A stretch of 32,961 nt of DNA from Lachnospiraceae bacterium (lineage in GTDB: Bacteria; Bacillota_A; Clostridia; Lachnospirales; Lachnospiraceae): positions 1-32,961 of the forward strand of contig JAGATU010000033.1 of the NCBI GenBank assembly GCA_017621115.1, given 5' to 3'. A program made the position numbers and the translations under genes. A model generated the notes under the pieces. That model was given only the letters and a program-made list of their open reading frames with translations. It did not search any database and was not told where the DNA came from. Shown here piece after piece: positions 16,228 to 23,350 of this stretch (positions are counted from its first letter, which is position 1; each line of letters opens with the position of its first letter).

Positions 16228-16291
16228 ATATTTAGATTAGGGAATTATGCTTATCCGCCCAATGCGTGATAGTTTTTACATAGGAGTTTTT

Positions 16292-16804
16292 ATGGAACAG
16301 GATAACAGAACCACATATGAATATACAGATGAACGGGCGTTAAACGGTACTTACTACCGCAGACCGGGACAGACGGATGCCTCAGGTACACCTGCAAGTC
16401 GCACTCCCGTCGTTCCTGCCAATGCTTTTGCAAAAGCGTCCATGGTAATCGGGGGGATTGCACTTGTATCAGTATTTACATTTACCATTTTCCCTGCAAT
16501 TATTTTGGGAGCACTTGCACTGATACTGGCACTTATGTCGCGTGGTGCGGAACTCACCTTCCACAGGACCGCTAAGAACGGTATTCTTATGAGTGTTCTG
16601 GCAATGGTCGTTAATGTTGTTTTAGTCGGCGGAACCTGCGCTCTGATTCTGGGCGACACTCCGTATCACGAAGAATTGAATGCCACTTATGAAGAAATGT
16701 TTGGCATGACATACGATGAACTTTTAGAAGGCGTTATGGACGGCAGTATCGAAACTGACGATTTGTACGAACAGTTATACGAGCAGATGCAGGAGATGCA
16801 ATAA
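16292..16804 (+). CDS. Small two-helix membrane protein (DUF4190-like)
   Basis: The 170-residue protein has a polar N-terminus rich in Asn, Tyr and Thr, then two hydrophobic segments at about residues 50-80 and 95-125. They are joined by a short basic loop (SRGAELTFHRTAKNG), as in DUF4190-type proteins. The C-terminal tail is strongly acidic with Tyr-Glu-Glu-Met and Tyr-Glu-Gln-Leu repeats. The ATG at 16292 is chosen because AGGAG lies six bases upstream; the frame opens 15 codons earlier without one. The function is unknown. It is the first gene of the only plus-strand block. Confidence 0.75.
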   Translation: MEQDNRTTYEYTDERALNGTYYRRPGQTDASGTPASRTPVVPANAFAKASMVIGGIALVSVFTFTIFPAIILGALALILALMSRGAELTFHRTAKNGILMSVLAMVVNVVLVGGTCALILGDTPYHEELNATYEEMFGMTYDELLEGVMDGSIETDDLYEQLYEQMQEMQ

Positions 16805-16849
16805 TTTTAGACCTGTGTTAATCCGATTTGTAAGAAAGGAGACTTTTCT

Positions 16850-17371
16850 ATGGCAATGAATATTGGCGGTTTTAATTATGGCTATCAGGCCGTTTCCCCG
16901 GTTGTTCAGTCACCTATGGGAAAGCCTGCCGGCGCAGAAGCACTTCCGGGTATGAAGCCTATCGGAACAGAAGACTCTAAGGCAAAAGGTCCTTACGGTA
17001 TCAAAGACCCGAACGAAGAATGCGAGACCTGTAAGAACCGTAAATATCAGGATGGTTCCGATGAACATAATGTATCTTTTAAAACAGCGGCACATATTTC
17101 ACCAACCGCAGCCGGTGCGGCCGTGCGCGCCCATGAGAACCAGCATGTTTCCAACGCTTACAAGAAAGCGGCTCAGGACAACGGCAAGGTACTCAATGCC
17201 AGCGTATCCATCCACACATCCATTTGTCCGGAATGTGGACGTTCTTACGTATCCGGCGGTACCACCCGCACACAGATCCGTTATTATAACGAAGACAATC
17301 CTTATCAGAAAGATTTAAAAGCTACTGATGGGGTAAAATACAAAGGAATGAATGTGAATTTGACAGCATAA
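16850..17371 (+). CDS. SprA-related putative metalloprotease (HExxH protein)
   Basis: The 173-residue protein has a Gly/Pro-rich N-terminus, then CETCKNRKYQDGSDEHNVSF at about residues 58-77, then AHENQHVSNAYKKA at about 93-106. HENQH fits the zinc-protease HExxH pattern. CPECGRSYVSGGTTRTQI follows at about 124-141. That order (Cys pair, YQDGSDE, HExxH, Cys pair, GGTT) is the SprA-related family as I know it. Catalytic activity is not established here. AAAGGAG is found before the ATG. No signal peptide is visible, so it probably acts in the cytoplasm or leaves by a non-classical route. Confidence 0.82.
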   Translation: MAMNIGGFNYGYQAVSPVVQSPMGKPAGAEALPGMKPIGTEDSKAKGPYGIKDPNEECETCKNRKYQDGSDEHNVSFKTAAHISPTAAGAAVRAHENQHVSNAYKKAAQDNGKVLNASVSIHTSICPECGRSYVSGGTTRTQIRYYNEDNPYQKDLKATDGVKYKGMNVNLTA

Positions 17372-17400
17372 TCCTGCCTGATTCATGAGGTAACATTTAT

Positions 17401-18153
17401 ATGAATTCTTACAAGACAACTACAGAATTGAAATCGGCTGCACGAGCACTGCTCCAGGGCAAATACAGGGAATACATTGGTGCCTACATTACAGCAGAAC
17501 TGGTATTGTCACTACTGGCCATGGTTGCCGGCAGCGTCCTTCCCACCGATACAACATGGGGAATGATTTTTGACTTGGCAATATCCTTCGTACTGGAACT
17601 GATATCCGCGGTATTCCTACTCGGAATCATCCACTACACCATGAATATCTGCAAAGGATTACCATACAAACTGAGCGATGTGTTCTACGGCTTTAAGTCC
17701 CATCCGGACAAAGCCATCATCAGCAAGTTCTTATTTACACTTGCCGAACTTGTATGTATGCTCCCGGCGATTTTATTTGCCATATTGTATACCATTACTG
17801 AGAATCCTTTATTAATTATTATAATGTCCATATTCCTTGTAATCGGACTTGTAGCCGTAGTAATCCTTCATCTGACACTTCATTTTGTGTACTATCTGAT
17901 TTTGGATTATCCGGATGCGACCATCAAGGAATTAATCGTGTATTGTGCTAATATGATGCGCGGACACCGCGTCAAACTCTTCTACTTATACGCAAGTTTC
18001 CTTCCGCTTTATGTACTCGGAATCTTATCACTGGGAATCGGGCTGTTATTTGTAGAACCGTATGTAAATGTAACTATTGCAGAGTTTTATCTGGATGTGT
18101 TCTTTATAACAGAAGAAAAAATAGCAGAAGAAAAAACACCGGAAGAAAATTAA
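17401..18153 (+). CDS. DUF975-family polytopic membrane protein
   Basis: The 250-residue protein starts with the family signature ELKSAARALLQGKYREYIGA. About five to six membrane segments follow (about residues 25-45, 55-80, 110-130, 135-165, 195-225). FVEPYVNVTIAEFYLD near the C-terminus is also typical of DUF975. The role is unknown. It ends in an acidic Glu/Lys tail that is encoded by the terminator stem at 18132-18170. TGAGG precedes the ATG, 29 bp after the SprA-like gene. Confidence 0.9.
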   Translation: MNSYKTTTELKSAARALLQGKYREYIGAYITAELVLSLLAMVAGSVLPTDTTWGMIFDLAISFVLELISAVFLLGIIHYTMNICKGLPYKLSDVFYGFKSHPDKAIISKFLFTLAELVCMLPAILFAILYTITENPLLIIIMSIFLVIGLVAVVILHLTLHFVYYLILDYPDATIKELIVYCANMMRGHRVKLFYLYASFLPLYVLGILSLGIGLLFVEPYVNVTIAEFYLDVFFITEEKIAEEKTPEEN

Positions 18154-18170
18154 TTTCTTCCGGTGTTTTT
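18132..18170. terminator. Bidirectional terminator between DUF975 and the Rpn-type gene
   Basis: AAAAACACCGGAAGAAA pairs with TTTCTTCCGGTGTTTTT, a stem of about 17 bp around a short loop. The U tract is good on both strands. The stem includes the last codons and stop of the DUF975 gene and serves the convergent gene ending at 18169. Confidence 0.88.
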
Positions 18171-18633
18171 ATTTGTGGGGCATTTGCTTCTTTGCTTCAG
18201 CATACTCTTCTTCAGAGTAGCCAACTTTGAGAATTACTTCTTTTGAAATTCCTTCTTGGAGCATGTTTTGGATTTTGGTGATTTTTTCCTGTTGTAGTTC
18301 CTTTGACACAGCAATTGCTTCATATTTTCTCATCACTTCACTCACAGCTTCGACACCTTCCTCTGTCTCTTTCAGCCTTGTAACTTCCGCTGATAATCTC
18401 GGAAATCTTGGATTCTTAACTTCCTTCTTCATAAAACACGCCATTAATTCGGAAATCTCTGTACCATCATCGATTACGGTATTTACAAAGATTTCATGCA
18501 ATCCATCGTCTTCCAGAATCACCCTCAGTATCTCTTGGCATACTTCCTTATTCTGCGCGAGCACCTCAAAAAACACATCATCAATCGGTCTGAAATCCTT
18601 AACCTTCTCCAATTTTTCCTGTAATGTTAGCAT
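18169..18633 (-). CDS. Rpn-family (PD-(D/E)XK) nuclease/transposase relative with the catalytic middle deleted
   Basis: The 154-residue protein keeps the N-terminal family signature RPIDDVFFEVLAQNKEVCQE and the family C-terminal half (LHEIFVNTVIDDGTEISELM, KNPRFPRLS, then a coiled Gln/Lys tail). The block of roughly 100 residues that normally lies between these, with the nuclease residues and an IEVQ-type motif, is absent. The junction is at 18499-18510, where the codons for Asp-Asp-Gly-Leu occur; that tetrapeptide flanks the missing block in relatives as I remember them. The frame is intact, so it may be expressed, but it should not be catalytic. GAGAGGAAAA precedes the ATG. Confidence 0.78.
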   Translation of the reverse strand: MLTLQEKLEKVKDFRPIDDVFFEVLAQNKEVCQEILRVILEDDGLHEIFVNTVIDDGTEISELMACFMKKEVKNPRFPRLSAEVTRLKETEEGVEAVSEVMRKYEAIAVSKELQQEKITKIQNMLQEGISKEVILKVGYSEEEYAEAKKQMPHK

Positions 18634-18963
18634 CGCCTTTTCCTCTCTTTCCCTGCCATGGCAGTATTACTACCTCATCTTCCGTACAGGGAACGAAGAA
18701 ACGTGCATAAATATATCTTTATAAATATATTATATACTATATTATTCCATATAACAATGCTTTCTTTTCACTTTGTTTATTCTTCAATCTAGGGGATGAA
18801 TCCGACATTATGCGCACCATTAACTATCGTCCACCGATTGCGCAGGCATACAAATAAGAAGTGTGAAACAGATATTCCCTGTACATTTGTGTTGTACAAA
18901 AATATAGATGAGTATTCATGTGTAAGGATATTATAACAGCCAGGGGTGTACATGTCAAATATG
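18634..18963. other. 330-nt intergenic region, no supported gene
   Basis: AT-rich sequence around 18700-18760 probably holds the promoter of the Rpn-type gene. A 12-bp perfect palindrome containing CCATGG lies just before its binding site. On the plus strand a 46-codon frame (18796-18936) and a nested 15-codon frame exist, but neither has a properly spaced binding site. I see no terminator behind the gene at 18964. Confidence 0.4.
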
Positions 18964-19434
18964 TTATTCTTTTATTTCTTTGCAAACCGTCATAATAAAT
19001 AACTCATACGATTTACCAACTACGTAATTTGAATACCAAATTATTGCAATTTCCAAACCACAAAATAATAAAATTGCCACTATAATACGCAATCCTGCAA
19101 GCCACCACATCATTAACGGCATTAGAGCAAACGCAAAACAGAAAAGCAATGTATCTATGGTATTAGTAATCTCTATTTCCATTTCACAACAATCTTTTTC
19201 TTTCTCTTCTATCTTCCCTTTTATTTTGGGCGCAAATGCATTCCGATGCGAATACGGAGGTATCCAAATCGGTAAAGGTCTTAATACAAAATCAGATTCA
19301 CCCACTTTTCCTTTCCAAAACACATAATCTCTTACCTTGATAAATATAGAATGTACACCCTGCATAATAGTTACATCCTCGATTCTCGCCATTATCTCTG
19401 CCTTTGATACCGGAACCTCAATAACTCTTTTCAT
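18964..19434 (-). CDS. Two-helix membrane protein, paralogue of the gene at 22879-23349
   Basis: The 156-residue protein has a soluble N-terminal half, then two hydrophobic segments at about residues 93-115 and 117-140. FWKGKVGESDFVLRPLPIW followed by NAFAPKIKGKIEE aligns with FMGKYGEASFQMYPIP and NSLLPKISGELEE in the gene at 22879-23349. Both proteins are 156 residues long, so they are diverged paralogues. The start is supported by AGAGGATAAA, which overlaps the stop of the lipoprotein gene upstream (3-bp gap). I do not recognise the family; a PH-like fold in the N-terminal half is only a guess. Confidence 0.75.
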   Translation of the reverse strand: MKRVIEVPVSKAEIMARIEDVTIMQGVHSIFIKVRDYVFWKGKVGESDFVLRPLPIWIPPYSHRNAFAPKIKGKIEEKEKDCCEMEIEITNTIDTLLFCFAFALMPLMMWWLAGLRIIVAILLFCGLEIAIIWYSNYVVGKSYELFIMTVCKEIKE

Positions 19435-19437
19435 ATT

Positions 19438-20334
19438 TTATCCTCTCCACAAAATATCCTTTATAACTTCATCTGTTTCAAAAATAACACAAATGCTTTC
19501 ATCGTCTGTTTTCATACACAATATTTGATTACTCTGCCCAAACATTATGAATTCCTTATCACGCGATAACTGTATTCTTGCCGTTGAAACATCTGCCTCA
19601 TGGTATTTTTTCACTTTATAATCATGGGTATCCCACACTAAAACGGGAGAAAAACTCATCCCCATCCAATCCTCATTTCCATGGCTGACTCCAGTTGTTC
19701 CATCCTCTGAAATCACTAATTCTGTTCCTAATCCACGACTTATTTCCTGTGTGTCTCCGGATATAAAATTAACTTTATAAATTGTCTCAAAATCACTATA
19801 CAAAAATTCTTTATCATTTAACCAACCATACACATTTGTGCTATGTTCAATAGGCAATTCCAGTTTTGTAATTTCTTTTGAGTCCACTTCATAAATACAC
19901 AAAAATGTTTCGTAATAAAAACTAATTTTCTCCTCTTCCGGATAATAGTACACCGCTTGAAATTCATCGTCATTTTCTAAATCTAAATTTTCTATTACAT
20001 ACTTTTCATCCACTAAATATGTATACTGTTTTTGTTCCAAATCATACTCGCAAATACTCTCCATCCCTTCCTTTTCCTGCACGAAAAGAAAGGCATTTTT
20101 ATTCGGTGCAAAATCACATATTTTCTCATAATCCAATAAAAACCGTTCCTTGGATTCTGCCAAGTCAAAAAAATATCGTTCACCATTTTCTTCTGATTCA
20201 AGGAAAATATACGGTGAAGTATAATCACCAAGTTCTGATTTTTCAAAATAATGTCTTTTATAGGTACAACCGCATAATAAAATGCATGCTGAAAGAATCA
20301 GTACTATAAATAATATAATTTTTCTTTTGTTCAT
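19438..20334 (-). CDS. Lipoprotein with propeller-like repeats, unknown function
   Basis: The 298-residue protein has a lipoprotein signal peptide (MNKRKIILFIVLILSACIL followed by the lipobox LCGC, lipidated Cys23). The mature part is made of about 40-residue units with patterns such as GERYFFDLAES, ESICEYDLEQKQYTYL, FLCIYEVDSKEITKL and ETIYKVNFISGDTQEI, each a beta-blade of the type seen in TolB/WD40-like propellers. The motif SEDGTTGVSHGNED near residue 210 matches the DGRYIAY position in the gene at 21921-22847. It is probably anchored outside the cell membrane. It is the second member of a duplicated pair and is followed 3 bp later by the small membrane protein. Confidence 0.8.
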   Translation of the reverse strand: MNKRKIILFIVLILSACILLCGCTYKRHYFEKSELGDYTSPYIFLESEENGERYFFDLAESKERFLLDYEKICDFAPNKNAFLFVQEKEGMESICEYDLEQKQYTYLVDEKYVIENLDLENDDEFQAVYYYPEEEKISFYYETFLCIYEVDSKEITKLELPIEHSTNVYGWLNDKEFLYSDFETIYKVNFISGDTQEISRGLGTELVISEDGTTGVSHGNEDWMGMSFSPVLVWDTHDYKVKKYHEADVSTARIQLSRDKEFIMFGQSNQILCMKTDDESICVIFETDEVIKDILWRG

Positions 20335-20512
20335 AATCAGCTGCTCCCTTTAGTAGTATTGTCATCGGCTTTTGGTATTATATTTCTGCGCTATTGTCAT
20401 CTCATAATACCACCAGTTTTTTTGTTATTATTTGAGGGTTTAAATCTTACCATAACTGCTTTCCGGATTATCCATCCTATCTTCAATCCATATCAGCGAA
20501 ATTCCTCATTAT

Positions 20513-21031
20513 CTACCGTTCAATCCCCTCTACATCATAAAACATATTTCTCAAATGAATATCTTCCATCTGATATATGAACCAAACTCCCTCTTGATAG
20601 TTTTCTACATCCATTTTGGCACGATTGTAATAGCCATCTTCTCCATAGCCTTCATATTCCTTGGTGTATTGCAAAAATTTTATTGGATAACCGTAACTCA
20701 CTACATATTGTTTGTCTCTATCAATATCAGACGCAAAATCCATTTCAAACATGCTTAATACAAGGCCCCCTTCACAAGTATAATATCCCATATAGCGATT
20801 ATAGGCATACTCATCTATACGATATCCCATCCAATCATCGGGTTCCAAAAAGAATTCATCTCTATAATCTCCCAATACGCTCCCCAGATACTCAATCTCT
20901 ATTTCCTAGTATGGCACATAAAACGCATCGACCACGTAAACTACCAGCATGGCAACAAACACAGATATTATGATTTTCTTTTTCGTCCACTTCTTCACTC
21001 TGTGTACGCTCCCCTTATCTTTTGCATTCAT
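20513..21031 (-). pseudogene. Membrane-anchored protein gene interrupted by one amber codon
   Basis: From an ATG at 21031 the frame reads MNAKDKGSVHRVKKWTKKK, then a membrane helix (IIISVFVAMLVVYVVDAF) and VPY. It then meets TAG at 20906-20908 (codon 42) and continues without another stop as EIEIEYLGSVLGDYRDEFFL to the end at 20513. Apart from the single amber codon the gene is intact: anchor plus a Tyr/Asp/Glu-rich domain of about 130 residues. An alternative start is the GTG at 20998, since AAGGGGA precedes it and is conserved with the gene at 22847. The family is unknown. A sequencing error or suppression could also explain the stop. Confidence 0.72.
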
Positions 21032-21035
21032 TTCC
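21010..21035 (-). repeat. 26-nt leader repeat, copy 1
   Basis: This segment, at the 5' end of the interrupted gene, matches the one at 22853-22878 with a single mismatch. It contains an ATGAAT and the binding-site-like AAGATAAGGGGA. In both places it lies shortly after the stop of the preceding gene. Confidence 0.7.
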
Positions 21036-21046
21036 ACCACGAATGA

Positions 21047-21856
21047 CTACTCTTCGTATTCTATTTCCTCCGGATGGTCGCGGTAATAGTAAACTAATAT
21101 TGTTTTATAATGTTTATATAAACTTTTATCTTTTGTGTCTCTATGCTTTCTTAAATAGTCCCAAATGGTAACCATTATTCCCAATACATCCTTACTTTTT
21201 TTAGTTCCTAAAATCTTCTCAACATTACATTCCTTCTCTTGTGAGTCCCACACCCAGTTCCCTCTATTCCCCCAGCAAATGGTATGTCCGTACAATGCTG
21301 CAAGACCACACAAAAACTCCTTTACTTCTTCAAATGGTTGGTCGTATGTTTCTGCCATTTTTTCATGGATTATTTCTATTACCTCTTCGGGCTCCTTGTC
21401 CCATGCCTGAAACTTTTCTAAATATTCTTCATATAGCGCCTCTTGGTTCTCGTACAAGTATCTATATAAATCTTCCGTTGGTATTGCGTCGGTTGACGGC
21501 TTACTGATTTTTTCTAAAAAATCCAAACCATACGCAAATATCAGGCGATTAAATTCCTTTATTATCTGACGTAATTCCTCCACATTCTCATAAGCCCAAT
21601 ACTCCCAATGTTTTGCGCCTTCTTCCGGAACAAAATCGCAAAATTCTTTCATACTCCTTTGCCCGTAAGCTGTCGTATAAAACATAACCTTAAGATACCT
21701 TCTTTCATATCGATCGGTTGTTATAATAATATATTGGCATACATCTTCTTTTTCCCGTTTATATTGCCAAAAGTAACGTTGCTGCTGGAAATATTCAAAT
21801 CCTATTTCCTCTAAATTTCTTCCCAATTCTTCGTGGATTATCTTTTTGACGTTCAT
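21047..21856 (-). CDS. Cytoplasmic protein of unknown function (DUF4304/immunity-like)
   Basis: The 269-residue protein has no signal or membrane segment. The first 65 residues (MNVKKIIHEELGRNLEEIGF, then YFWQYKREKEDVCQYIII) have the pattern of DUF4304-type immunity proteins: an N-terminal helix, GF, then a strand pair with Tyr/Phe and Arg. I consider that a weak resemblance. The middle is helical and Glu/Tyr-rich; the C-terminus repeats Tyr-Lys-His and ends Glu-Tyr-Glu-Glu. The ATG at 21856 has GAGAGGAAGATA directly before it; an upstream in-frame start lacks one. Confidence 0.72.
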   Translation of the reverse strand: MNVKKIIHEELGRNLEEIGFEYFQQQRYFWQYKREKEDVCQYIIITTDRYERRYLKVMFYTTAYGQRSMKEFCDFVPEEGAKHWEYWAYENVEELRQIIKEFNRLIFAYGLDFLEKISKPSTDAIPTEDLYRYLYENQEALYEEYLEKFQAWDKEPEEVIEIIHEKMAETYDQPFEEVKEFLCGLAALYGHTICWGNRGNWVWDSQEKECNVEKILGTKKSKDVLGIMVTIWDYLRKHRDTKDKSLYKHYKTILVYYYRDHPEEIEYEE

Positions 21857-21920
21857 TATCTTCCTCTCTCGTACATGCAATTTCACTTATACTCAAAGAG
21901 CTATCATGTATAGTTTTTAC

Positions 21921-22847
21921 CTACCACCCGATGACATCCCAATAATCAGAATATAAATCAATATCTACTTCTATCTTCTTGTCCTGTTCCACGTCATATA
22001 AATACCAATAACTTTTGCCCAAATGATTATCCCTGTGATGATCCCACAAAAATATATACGTTCCATCGGGTGAAAAATCCGTTGTCACTTTGTAACTAGA
22101 TTTTGCAGTATGTATCTGCCTTTTCTCACCCGTCTCCAAGTCTAACCATATTATTGGGCGCCTATCGCCATACTGTTCCTGATAAGCAATATACCTGCCG
22201 TCATCAGACATTTCAAAATATACGTTTCCGATATTTTCTACGAGTATTTCATCCTTCTTTGTTTCTATATTGTGTAAAACAAAATTGTTTTCCTTTATCA
22301 TGTAAAGTTCTTTATCACTTTTCCATTTATAGGCAAACCCCAGCCTTTTATACTCGTCATCATAATCATATATCTCCACATATTTTTCTTTATCGTATTG
22401 CCATAAATATACCTTGTTACTTCCTACAAAGCTGATATTATTACTATCCGGTATAAACTGTAGTACACTCATTCCATACCCATCATCTAAAAGTACTCCT
22501 ATATTCTCATATGGGCAACTTTTCGTAGTTTCCCCAGTCTGGTAATTATACTGTATGACATCACCTACTTTCATCAAAATTGTTTGTGTCTCTTGGTTAA
22601 TGTCAAATCCCGCAAAATCCCATGGCATCAGTTCTTTGGGATATGAATTCCTTACCGCATTCTTATCATCCTGGAAATAATGCATTATTAATTCACTATT
22701 TTCATTATCTAATATGATAAGTGGTCCTAAATCTTCTCTGATACTAAGAATACCCATATAATTATGTAACTTTTTCCCGATTACGATTGAAGAAATAATA
22801 CATAATAAAATACCTATTATAAGTAAACCCTTTTTCTGTTTGCTCAT
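21921..22847 (-). CDS. Membrane-anchored propeller-like protein, paralogue of the lipoprotein at 19438
   Basis: The 308-residue protein starts with one uncleaved membrane anchor (MSKQKKGLLIIGILLCIISS), with no lipobox. An extracytoplasmic part of repeated beta-blades follows: VIQYNYQTGETTKSC, KVYLWQYDKEKYVEIYDYDD, NFVLHNIETKKDEILVE, EMSDDGRYIAYQEQ and PIIWLDLETGEKRQIH. These are TolB/WD40-like. The start at 22847 follows AAGGGGACTATC, a binding site conserved in the leader of the interrupted gene. Earlier in-frame ATGs at 22874 and 22886 lie before that site. It comes 31 bp after the small membrane protein at 22879. Confidence 0.78.
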   Translation of the reverse strand: MSKQKKGLLIIGILLCIISSIVIGKKLHNYMGILSIREDLGPLIILDNENSELIMHYFQDDKNAVRNSYPKELMPWDFAGFDINQETQTILMKVGDVIQYNYQTGETTKSCPYENIGVLLDDGYGMSVLQFIPDSNNISFVGSNKVYLWQYDKEKYVEIYDYDDEYKRLGFAYKWKSDKELYMIKENNFVLHNIETKKDEILVENIGNVYFEMSDDGRYIAYQEQYGDRRPIIWLDLETGEKRQIHTAKSSYKVTTDFSPDGTYIFLWDHHRDNHLGKSYWYLYDVEQDKKIEVDIDLYSDYWDVIGW

Positions 22848-22852
22848 GATAG

Positions 22853-22878
22853 TCCCCTTATCTTTTGAATTCATTTCC
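22853..22878 (-). repeat. 26-nt leader repeat, copy 2
   Basis: This segment is identical at 25 of 26 positions to 21010-21035. It lies between the stop of the gene at 22879 and the start of the propeller-like gene, and carries that gene's ribosome binding site (AAGGGGA). Confidence 0.7.
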
Positions 22879-23349
22879 CTACGCATTATTTAATAACATT
22901 TTCATCATCTCAACTATCTTCTTTGAAACCACTAGAAAATACCCCCAAACAAAAACCATGAACAACAGGACAAAAATTATATCAAACCAACCGGATGCCT
23001 GTCCCCTAAGCAGTGAATCCAATGCAAATCCTCCAAACACCAGAAATATAACCAAATAGATCCATGTCCCATGCACGGTAATATGTACCAACGTTTTTCC
23101 TGCTTGCGTCTCTTCCAGTTCTCCCGATATCTTCGGTAACAGGCTGTTTTTTCTACCATAGAAAGGAACCTTTCTTGGTATCGGATACATTTGAAAAGAT
23201 GCCTCTCCATATTTACCCATGAAAAAGAGGTACTCTTCCAATTTCCCAAAAATCTCCGTTGGAGCCGTATTCTCAATCAATAACTGCTTTACTTCTTCTC
23301 TACTCAAATCTGTTTCAATCTTACATCGATATATTGGTGGTATTTTCAT
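22879..23349 (-). CDS. Two-helix membrane protein, paralogue of the gene at 18964-19434
   Basis: The 156-residue protein shares with its paralogue the order soluble half, FMGKYGEASFQMYPIP, LLPKISGELEE, then two membrane segments (about residues 95-113 and 120-143). The start has AAGGGAGATTT upstream, within the end of the serpin gene, and the gap to the serpin stop is 1 bp. This indicates translational coupling between the serpin and this protein. The family is not recognised. Confidence 0.75.
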   Translation of the reverse strand: MKIPPIYRCKIETDLSREEVKQLLIENTAPTEIFGKLEEYLFFMGKYGEASFQMYPIPRKVPFYGRKNSLLPKISGELEETQAGKTLVHITVHGTWIYLVIFLVFGGFALDSLLRGQASGWFDIIFVLLFMVFVWGYFLVVSKKIVEMMKMLLNNA

Positions 23350-23350
23350 T

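Noticed and set aside
18796..18936. Small plus-strand frame of about 46 codons in the intergenic region upstream of the Rpn-type gene
   Set aside because: The only purine-rich site touches the ATG, codon choice looks random and no homology is recalled.
20906..20908. Programmed readthrough or pyrrolysine at the TAG codon
   Set aside because: No pyrrolysine genes or stem-loop downstream of the codon are visible in the window, and a simple nonsense mutation explains it better.
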